NCBI GenBank assembly: GCA_020341875.1
Contig: CP070839.1
Location: 1,169,853-1,175,865, forward strand
Direction: 5' to 3'
DNA: 6,013 nt
Source: Candidatus Zixiibacteriota bacterium
GTDB lineage: Bacteria; Zixibacteria; MSB-5A5; SM1-73
Below, piece after piece: positions 1-4,494 of the stretch; the first letter of the stretch is position 1; each line of letters starts with the position of its first letter. The notes beneath the pieces were generated by a model. The model saw only the letters and a program-made list of their open reading frames with translations, made no database searches and was not told the origin of the DNA. A program made the position numbers and the translations under genes.

Positions 1-786
1 AAGACCATAGGTCTCGTTCCCACCATGGGCTATCTGCACGAGGGGCATCTAAGCCTGGTTCGAATCGCCAGGAAGAGGTCCGACGTTCTGCTGGTAAGTA
101 TATTTGTGAACCCCACTCAGTTTGGGCCCAAAGAGGATTTCAAAAGCTACCCCAGAGACTTCAAAAGAGACAAACTCCTGCTGGAAGCGGAGGGGTGTGA
201 CTTCATTTTCGCTCCTCGAATGAAGGATATGTACCCGGAAGGCTACCTGACTTATGTGACCGTGGAAGACATCACAGGCAAACTGGAAGGGAGAACGAGA
301 CCGACCCATTTTCGAGGAGTGACAACCGTCGTGGCAAAGCTCTTCAACATCATTCGGCCGGATGTCGCCGTATTCGGCCAGAAGGACGCTCAACAGGCGG
401 TGGTTCTGAACAAGATGGTGAATGATCTTGACTACGGGACAAAGATGATTATCGCTCCTACCATCCGGGAAAAGGATGGATTAGCTCTTAGCTCACGGAA
501 CAAGTATCTCTCTGAAGAGCAGAGAGAACAGGCGACGGTTTTGTATCAATCCTTGCGTGAGGCAAAGAGGTTGATCGGCAGGGGCGAAAGAAGCGCAAGC
601 CGGATCATCTCCCGGATGAAGAATCTCATAAGGAAGCAGCCTTCAGCCAAGGTGGACTACATCGCCATTACCGACTACCGAACTCTGGAGCCCTTGAATA
701 GGCTGAAAGGTGAGGTTCTCATCTCCCTGGCAGTTCGCTTCGGAAAGGCGCGACTAATAGACAATATCAAAATGAAGGTGAATTGA
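1..786 (+). CDS. panC: Pantothenate synthetase (pantoate--beta-alanine ligase), 5' partial
   Basis: PanC is a cytosolic enzyme that joins pantoate and beta-alanine with ATP, through a pantoyl-adenylate, to make pantothenate for coenzyme A. The frame is open from base 1 (KTIGLVPTMGYLHEGHLSL), so the ATG at 25 is internal: it is the Met of the conserved PTMG motif. Roughly 20-25 N-terminal residues are missing. Visible motifs are PTMGxLHEGH (the HIGH-like nucleotide-binding signature), FVNPTQFGPxEDFxxYPR, the FRGVTTVVAKLFNI stretch, FGQKDAQQ, and the KMSKS-equivalent REKDGLALSSRN. The C-terminal domain follows to a normal end (VDYIAITDY, then a final RLIDNI segment). Its product pathway partner panD lies 283 bp downstream on the same strand. 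The identification is secure. The true start and any upstream panB are outside the window. Confidence 0.97.
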   Translation, partial: KTIGLVPTMGYLHEGHLSLVRIARKRSDVLLVSIFVNPTQFGPKEDFKSYPRDFKRDKLLLEAEGCDFIFAPRMKDMYPEGYLTYVTVEDITGKLEGRTRPTHFRGVTTVVAKLFNIIRPDVAVFGQKDAQQAVVLNKMVNDLDYGTKMIIAPTIREKDGLALSSRNKYLSEEQREQATVLYQSLREAKRLIGRGERSASRIISRMKNLIRKQPSAKVDYIAITDYRTLEPLNRLKGEVLISLAVRFGKARLIDNIKMKVN

Positions 787-1069
787 GCGTTGGTTCGGGG
801 TGTCCTCACTCTGTACCCATGAATATGGCGCGGTAAGCGTACCCCGTCATGACAAGTCGAAGTTTGTTTTCGGCGACCCGTGCTCCGGTAAATGTGCTCA
901 AAGAGGCCACGGAACTTGCCGTAAAAGCAATAAGGAACCTGGCGGAAGAGAAGACTTGCCTCTGGCGTTTCCTTATGTTTATTGGCTGAAGAAGCGAGGC
1001 TGTCAATAGATGGAACGGATTTAACGGATACAATTCTCTCTTGTAACGATCATTCGCGACGAGACGATC
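787..1069. other. panC-panD intergenic gap, no convincing gene
   Basis: This 283-bp spacer is unusually long for two genes that are commonly adjacent. It contains a 46-codon ORF (listed separately) and a 7-nt direct repeat, AACGGAT, at 1014-1020 and 1023-1029. A TACAAT hexamer at 1029-1034 could be a -10 element for panD, but no -35 match lies at a proper distance. I see no terminator, tRNA or riboswitch-like fold. A longer GTG-initiated frame at 800-1009 has no recognisable domain and a poor composition, so I do not call it. Confidence 0.5.
849..989 (+). CDS. Possible small ORF or gene remnant (46 codons), unrecognised
   Basis: An ATG-initiated frame between panC and panD would encode 46 residues. 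The middle part, from VNVLKEATELAVKAIRNLAE, has the heptad-like alternation of a real amphipathic helix and is rich in Ala, Leu, Glu and Lys, which is why it is listed. Against it, there is no Shine-Dalgarno sequence at the expected distance, the frame is short, and I recognise no family. A second frame (934 to about 1095) stays open past its end, so the pair could be debris of one larger gene broken by a frameshift. It could equally be chance. No function is proposed. Confidence 0.22.
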   Translation: MTSRSLFSATRAPVNVLKEATELAVKAIRNLAEEKTCLWRFLMFIG

Positions 1070-1426
1070 ATGTTGGTAACAATCTGCAAGTCTAAAATCC
1101 ACCGAGCCACGGTCACCGAGGCCAATCTGGACTACGAGGGGAGCATTACCATTGATAAGAGGCTTCTGGATGAGTCCGACATTCTCCCCAACGAGAAGGT
1201 TCAAGTGGTTAATCTCAACAACGGTGCCAGATTCGAGACCTACGTCTTCGTGGGGGAGGAGAATTCCGGAACCATCTGCCTAAATGGTCCGGCGGCAAGA
1301 TTGGGACAGATGGGGGATCTGTTGATAATCATCTCCTACTGCCATCTGGAATTCGAGGAAGCGAAGAGATACCAGCCGAAAGTAGTCTACGTCGACAAGA
1401 AAAACAAGATCCTGACTAGAAAGTAG
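1070..1426 (+). CDS. panD: Aspartate 1-decarboxylase, pyruvoyl-dependent proenzyme
   Basis: PanD decarboxylates L-aspartate to beta-alanine, the second substrate of the PanC encoded upstream. The 118-residue product has the usual family length and the standard MLVTICKSKIHRATVTEA beginning, which fixes the start even though the ribosome-binding site (a GAG about 8 nt before the ATG) is weak. Self-cleavage should occur between Gly24 and Ser25 in YEGS, leaving a small beta chain and an alpha chain with an N-terminal pyruvoyl group. Residues known in the E. coli enzyme to act in processing or substrate binding are all present at the same numbers: Lys9, His11, Tyr22, Arg54, Thr57, Tyr58 and Asn72 (in LNGPAARL). 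The TAG stop lies inside the GTAG foot of a REP-like repeat. PanC and PanD together give the beta-alanine branch of pantothenate synthesis. Confidence 0.97.
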   Translation: MLVTICKSKIHRATVTEANLDYEGSITIDKRLLDESDILPNEKVQVVNLNNGARFETYVFVGEENSGTICLNGPAARLGQMGDLLIIISYCHLEFEEAKRYQPKVVYVDKKNKILTRK

Positions 1427-1475
1427 CCGCCCATACGGGCGTATCTGAACCCCGCAGGCTGAGGCCTGCGGCTAC
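1423..1475. repeat. REP/BIME-like pair of inverted GTAG-hairpin units
   Basis: Two palindromic units face each other. On the + strand, GTAG (1423-1426) precedes a 5-bp hairpin, CGCCC (1428-1432) with GGGCG (1437-1441) and loop ATAC. On the - strand, GTAG (1475 down to 1472) directly precedes a perfect 8-bp hairpin, CCGCAGGC with GCCTGCGG (1452-1459 and 1464-1471 on the + strand) and a 4-nt loop. The outer ends GTAGCCGC and GCGGCTAC are also complementary, so the whole can fold as one stem carrying two hairpins. A GTAG foot next to a hairpin is the hallmark of REP units mobilised by REP-associated transposases (TnpA_REP/RAYT). No transposase is in the window. The hairpin could also protect mRNA 3' ends or attenuate reading into glmU. 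It has no T-run. Confidence 0.62.
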
Positions 1476-1488
1476 CCCACGGTAAGTA

Positions 1489-2256
1489 ATGCATTCTAAA
1501 CCAGTAGCAGCGGTTATAATGGCGGCGGGCAAGGGTACCAGGATGAAGTCTGATCTGCCCAAGGTGCTCCACAAACTGGGCGGAAAGCCGATGGTGGAAT
1601 ACGTTGTCAATGCGGCCAAAGGGGTCGGAACAGAGAGGATTCTCCTGGTAATAGGGCACAAGTGGGAACAAGCCAAAGAGGCTCTGAAACATCTCCCGGT
1701 TGAGTTCGTAGTCCAAAAGGAGCAGTTGGGAACCGGACACGCGGTCTTGCAGACTGAAGGGCTCCTGTCTGATTTCGAGGGCGACCTGTTGGTTCTGTCC
1801 GGCGATGTTCCCCTGCTAAGGGCAGATAGCCTGATGGGGCTTTTGGGGGAGCATAGAAAAAGAAAGGCCTCGGCCACGGTTTTGACCGCCATCTTGGATG
1901 ACCCAACCGGATATGGGAGAGTAGTTAGAGATGAAAAGGGATTAGTGCAGGATATCGTGGAGGAGAAGGACGCTAATGCCGATCAAAGAAGAATAAGGGA
2001 GATCAATACCGGCACCTTCTGCTTTGACAGGTCCTCCCTGTTTTCGGCGTTAGGAAAGCTCACCAACGATAACGAACAAGGAGAATACTACCTGACCGAC
2101 ACCCTGAAGCTTCTGCGAGAAGACAAACTGATGGTGTGGGGGGTGGTGGTACCCGACCCCACAGAAACCCTGGGGATAAACTCCGAGAAGGAGCTTGAGG
2201 AAGTGGAGAAGCTCCTTCTGGCACGCGGGTCTGACCAAACGACGCCCCCACCTTAG
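1489..2256 (+). CDS. glmU: Single-domain GlmU-type sugar-1-phosphate uridylyltransferase
   Basis: The protein matches the N-terminal domain of GlmU, which makes UDP-GlcNAc from UTP and GlcNAc-1-phosphate in the cytosol for peptidoglycan and lipopolysaccharide synthesis. Motifs in order are AAGKGTRM (residues 12-19) with Lys25 in LPKVLH for triphosphate binding, QLGTGHA (79-85) for the uracil base, GDVPLL (105-110) with metal-binding Asp106, GYGRV (141-145), VEEKDA (158-162), INTGTF (172-177), EYYLTD (200-205) and the late metal ligand Asn231. At 255 residues it stops where the left-handed beta-helix acetyltransferase domain of full GlmU (about 450 residues) would begin. No hexapeptide repeats follow in any frame. 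The acetyl transfer must therefore be done by another protein, or the enzyme uses a related sugar. The start has only a weak GGTAAG upstream, next to the REP-like element. A terminator follows. Confidence 0.88.
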   Translation: MHSKPVAAVIMAAGKGTRMKSDLPKVLHKLGGKPMVEYVVNAAKGVGTERILLVIGHKWEQAKEALKHLPVEFVVQKEQLGTGHAVLQTEGLLSDFEGDLLVLSGDVPLLRADSLMGLLGEHRKRKASATVLTAILDDPTGYGRVVRDEKGLVQDIVEEKDANADQRRIREINTGTFCFDRSSLFSALGKLTNDNEQGEYYLTDTLKLLREDKLMVWGVVVPDPTETLGINSEKELEEVEKLLLARGSDQTTPPP

Positions 2257-2270
2257 GCGTATGTTCTTAT

Positions 2271-2293
2271 GCCCTGTCAGGGAGGGCTTTTTT
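2271..2293 (+). terminator. Rho-independent terminator after glmU-type gene
   Basis: GCCCT (2271-2275) pairs with AGGGC (2283-2287) around a 7-nt loop, followed at once by six T residues (2288-2293). It lies 14 bp beyond the glmU stop and before the next promoter, exactly where a terminator is expected. The stem is short, so efficiency may be moderate. Confidence 0.72.
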
Positions 2294-2332
2294 GCCTTCG
2301 GAAGTTTTTCAAAGGTCCCCGAGAGAAAAGCA

Positions 2333-2361
2333 TTGACAGGCTCTGCGGAAGGCTCTATATT
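2333..2361 (+). promoter_or_regulatory. Sigma-70-type promoter of the exported-protein gene
   Basis: The -35 box TTGACA (2333-2338) is a perfect consensus. It is separated by exactly 17 nt from a -10 box TATATT (2356-2361), five of six matches to consensus. Transcription should start near 2368, giving a short leader of about 28 nt. The spacer contains a 7-nt direct repeat, AGGCTCT, at 2338-2344 and 2350-2356 with a 12-nt period. That could be a regulator site or chance. Confidence 0.78.
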
Positions 2362-2382
2362 CTTTTTGCAGATGGGCCCAAT

Positions 2383-2388
2383 GGAGGT
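2383..2388 (+). promoter_or_regulatory. Ribosome binding site GGAGGT deciding the start at 2396
   Basis: GGAGGT lies 7 nt before the ATG at 2396. It favours that start over the in-frame ATGs at 2372 and 2381, and choosing it leaves a clean signal peptide at the N terminus. Confidence 0.8.
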
Positions 2389-2395
2389 AATTCGG

Positions 2396-2866
2396 ATGAG
2401 ACGAGCAAGTAATAAGTTTCTACTTTCGGTGGTTGGCTTGATGTTTTGCCTGCTTCTATCTTCGGCTCAAGCCTCTGACATCAACTCTGAGGAGAGGAAT
2501 CTTCTGGGTTTCACATCCAACTCAAAAAGCTTCAGCCTCCTCGATCCCCAGAGACTGAAGATGAATCACAGTTACTCGTTTTCCTACTTCTCCGGCGGTC
2601 AAACCAGCGGCAGCTTTGGCGTGTACACCACGACCTTGAAATATCAACTCTCAGATCCTTTAAGTCTGACTTTGAGCCTGAGCTACTTGCACCAACCCCT
2701 CTCAGTCTTCCGGCGGGATGCCCTGACGGTAAGAAATCGGATTTTACCCAACTTTCAGTTGCACTATAGGCCAAACAGCAGCTTTTCCCTGTGGATAAAC
2801 GTTTTAACCCTTCCTGCCGCGTATGGCCCGGGAAACGAGAGCTTCTGGCGGGAGCGGGAGAGGTGA
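2396..2866 (+). CDS. Small exported beta-rich protein, possible outer-membrane protein
   Basis: The 156-residue product begins with a typical Sec signal peptide: basic MRRASNK, a hydrophobic core (about residues 8-22), and an AQA/S cleavage site after residue 26. No cysteine follows the cleavage site, so it is not a lipoprotein. The mature part of about 130 residues has repeated alternating polar and apolar stretches rich in Ser, Tyr, Leu and Phe (residues 56-66, 72-84, 88-98 and 117-138), as in beta-barrel or beta-sandwich envelope proteins. The end, WRERER, is strongly charged and lacks the aromatic last residue typical of classical barrels. It resembles uncharacterised small envelope proteins of diderm uncultured phyla, but I cannot name a family. 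It has its own strong promoter and follows a terminator, so it is an independent and probably well-expressed unit. Function unknown. Confidence 0.72.
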   Translation: MRRASNKFLLSVVGLMFCLLLSSAQASDINSEERNLLGFTSNSKSFSLLDPQRLKMNHSYSFSYFSGGQTSGSFGVYTTTLKYQLSDPLSLTLSLSYLHQPLSVFRRDALTVRNRILPNFQLHYRPNSSFSLWINVLTLPAAYGPGNESFWRERER

Positions 2867-2994
2867 GGTCCTGCCTAGCCGCAGAATCCTTTGCACCCGA
2901 TGAGAGTATTTCCCGATCGAACATTTCAAACCTAACATAAGAAACTTGAAGAAGTTTTCTCCTCTCTCCAAGTAAGGATTGCATCTTAAGCCGG

Positions 2995-3528
2995 ATGGCC
3001 AAGAAGAAGAAAAGAAGAAAAGTCTATAGATATTACCGCAGAAAAAGACCGAAGAAAGTGACCTGGCGGACGTATTTGGGCTCCCGGTTGCTGGAGATTA
3101 CCATAGCTTTTGCGGCCATTCTCCTTCTTCTCTATGTCTTATCGTTATACAAGAGACTGAGTCAGCCCGAGGCTAAAGAGCAGAAGGAGCTGGTGTTCGC
3201 CCGCACTCAGATTCTTGATGGATACCAACGGGAGGGCGCGGCTGACAAGGTGGCAGAAAAGCTGAAGGGGATGAGGGTGCACAACGTCGTGTATCAGATC
3301 GTAGAGATCGCGGAACTGAAGGACTCCGCGCCACGGGAGAGCCTGGTTCTTGATCGGCTGGGATGCCTGAAAAAGGGCGCCCCGTCCGAGGTCGCTTTGG
3401 GTGCCGCCGACGCTCTGGGCATTGACCGGGGGAGGGTGATATGCAAGGAACTGGAGAATAACTACCGGGCGATCTCGTTGACCATCGTGATCGGCGACGA
3501 CTGGGAAAAACTCTTGCCGGCAGGCTGA
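2995..3528 (+). CDS. Membrane-anchored LytR C-terminal (LytR_C) domain protein
   Basis: The 177-residue protein has three parts. Residues 1-21 are extremely basic (14 Lys/Arg). Residues 32-52 form one transmembrane helix (ITIAFAAILLLLYVLSLY core). Residues 68-174 resemble the LytR_C domain often found after LytR-CpsA-Psr enzymes or alone: an opening TQILDGYQREGAADKVAEKL, a middle LVLDRLG, then LGIDRGRVI and a closing SLTIVIGDDW. The positive N terminus predicts an inside N terminus with the domain in the periplasm or outside. No catalytic LytR-CpsA-Psr domain is present, so ligase activity is not implied. A role at the cell wall is inference. No good Shine-Dalgarno sequence precedes the ATG; an AAGGA at 2974-2978 is too far. 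No clear promoter was found in 2867-2994. It lies 68 bp before rsfS and is probably cotranscribed with it. Confidence 0.78.
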   Translation: MAKKKKRRKVYRYYRRKRPKKVTWRTYLGSRLLEITIAFAAILLLLYVLSLYKRLSQPEAKEQKELVFARTQILDGYQREGAADKVAEKLKGMRVHNVVYQIVEIAELKDSAPRESLVLDRLGCLKKGAPSEVALGAADALGIDRGRVICKELENNYRAISLTIVIGDDWEKLLPAG

Positions 3529-3580
3529 AGAGAACGACTATTCAACCGATTTCGAGCAAGTAGGAAACCACCAGCGAAAA

Positions 3581-3585
3581 GGAGG
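3581..3585 (+). promoter_or_regulatory. Ribosome binding site GGAGG for the TTG start of rsfS
   Basis: GGAGG preceded by AAAA sits 11 nt before the TTG at 3597. The nearest upstream in-frame codons offer no ATG, GTG or TTG, so this site supports TTG initiation despite slightly long spacing. Confidence 0.65.
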
Positions 3586-3596
3586 AAGACGACCTT

Positions 3597-4043
3597 TTGA
3601 AGATAACGCCCAGGAGACTGGCACGCTTGGCAGGTCAATTCGCCCTGGAGAAAAAGGCTCTCGATGTGAAGATCTTGGACCTGCGCAAACTCTCCTCTGT
3701 GTGTGATTTCTTCGTAATCTGTTCAGCCAGCGTCGACGTCCAGGCCAAGGCTATCGCGGACTGGATCATCGAAAACTTGCGGGCGCGGGGAATAAACTAT
3801 TGGCACAACGAGGGATATCAGGCCTGCCGGTGGATTCTCCTCGATTATGTGGACGTGGTCGTGCATGTATTCCTCCCCGAGGTCAGAGAATTCTATGAGC
3901 TGGAGAGACTGTGGGGGGACGCAAAGATGGAGGAACTTACTGAGGAAACAATAGCCGCCAAAAGGCCTAAGGGAGGAGGGTCCGGCCTCCGAAGAGCAAC
4001 GAGAATCTCCGGGGATGGGGGAGAGAATGACCGGAACAGGTAA
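3597..4043 (+). CDS. rsfS: Ribosomal silencing factor RsfS (Iojap family)
   Basis: RsfS binds ribosomal protein uL14 on the 50S subunit and blocks joining with the 30S subunit when nutrients run short. Family signatures are clear: VKILDLRKLSSVCDFFVI (residues 24-41), SASVDVQAKAIADWI (43-57), then HNEGYQACRWILLDYVDVVVHVF (70-92) and PEVREFYELERLWGDA (94-109). Position 28-29 (DL) and the DYxDVVVHVF core are the usual conserved landmarks. Translation starts at TTG. The core ends near residue 109, where many family members stop. Here about 39 further residues follow, rich in Gly, Arg, Lys and Glu and probably disordered. Neighbours are the LytR_C protein upstream and rho downstream. The stop codon lies in a perfect 6-bp palindrome (ACAGGT, AAA, ACCTGT at 4036-4050). 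Confidence 0.94.
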   Translation: MKITPRRLARLAGQFALEKKALDVKILDLRKLSSVCDFFVICSASVDVQAKAIADWIIENLRARGINYWHNEGYQACRWILLDYVDVVVHVFLPEVREFYELERLWGDAKMEELTEETIAAKRPKGGGSGLRRATRISGDGGENDRNR

Positions 4044-4128
4044 AACCTGTATCACCTGGCCCAGGGATTCAGAAACGGATTTGCCAAACGACGACGATCC
4101 GGACGATCATAACCTGGTAAAACTTTGA
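4027..4128 (+). CDS. Possible small overlapping ORF (33 codons), unrecognised
   Basis: An ATG at 4027, inside the 3' end of rsfS and in another frame, is preceded by a purine-rich GGGGGAG at 4017-4023. The frame would give a 33-residue acidic peptide (start MTGTGKTC, then an Asp-rich segment PNDDDPDDHN). It overlaps rsfS by 17 nt and ends just before a second strong Shine-Dalgarno-like sequence. It resembles no family I know. E. coli rho also has a short leader peptide (RhoL) upstream, but the two are not similar beyond length and distance here is larger. It may well be chance. Confidence 0.2.
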   Translation: MTGTGKTCITWPRDSETDLPNDDDPDDHNLVKL

Positions 4129-4494
4129 AAGGGGAGGTCGATATAGCCAATAGCGAGGCTAACACCAGACAAAGCAAAATCGAGTCTGAGGGGTAATTTC
4201 ACCTGTTCTAGGGACCGAGCCCCATCCAAGGTTTTACCTAAAGGATAGATTCAATCCGACAGATTGCGCACAGAATGCCACCATGAGGGCTTCAGAGCTT
4301 TGGCGGTAAACTTTTTCGATGGCCCGGTGCCAAGTAGGGTCAGCTAATAACACAAAAACCTCGGGATGTCTTCGCCCTTTTTCTTCTCTTGAACCTAATG
4401 CGGCACGAGCAAACGGAGAGTGACTGCAAACTCCTCGAAATAGAAATCCTCCAAAAATAGGACTATCTTAACACGAAAGGAAAGGTGTGAACAA
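4044..4494 (+). other. Non-coding region between rsfS and rho, probably containing the rho leader
   Basis: This 451-bp stretch has no substantial coding frame on either strand. It holds the 33-codon ORF end, an orphan Shine-Dalgarno-like AAAGGGGAGGT (4128-4138) with no ATG, GTG or TTG at a usable distance, and a recurring motif: GGTAAAAC at 4040-4046 region (as AGGTAAAACCT, 4038-4048), GGTAAAAC at 4116-4123, and its reverse complement in AGGTTTTACCT at 4229-4239. No consensus promoter, tRNA or strong terminator was seen. The last 70 bases before rho (about 4425-4475) are A-rich and poor in G, hence likely unstructured. In E. coli, rho is controlled by premature Rho-dependent termination in its own leader. 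A similar role here is inference. Confidence 0.45.
4481..4487 (+). promoter_or_regulatory. Ribosome binding site AAAGGTG of rho
   Basis: AAAGGTG, just after another AAAGG, lies about 8 nt before the ATG at 4495. It fits the start that yields the usual N-terminal helix bundle of Rho. Confidence 0.6.

Noticed and set aside
800..1009. GTG-initiated 69-codon frame between panC and panD
   Set aside because: No ribosome site worth naming, irregular composition rich in Cys, Gly and Lys, and no family resemblance. It overlaps the better helical frame at 849-989.
1029..1034. TACAAT as the -10 box of a panD promoter
   Set aside because: Good hexamer, but no -35 match at 16-18 nt and no extended -10 TG. 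Mentioned only in the gap entry.
2195..2395. Longer N-terminal extension of the exported-protein frame reaching back into glmU
   Set aside because: It crosses a terminator and the promoter, and would hide the signal peptide. The GGAGGT site and ATG at 2396 explain the gene better.
2940..2960. Hairpin AGAAACTT / AAGTTTTCT before the LytR_C gene as a terminator
   Set aside because: The stem is AT-rich with a bulge and is followed by mixed C/T, not a T-run.
4250..4262. TTCAATC resembling a tRNA T-loop
   Set aside because: The flanking bases do not form a 5-bp T-stem, and no acceptor or anticodon arms are nearby.
4362..4392. GGG...CCC followed by a T-rich stretch as a terminator before rho
   Set aside because: Only three base pairs can form, and the T tract is interrupted by C.
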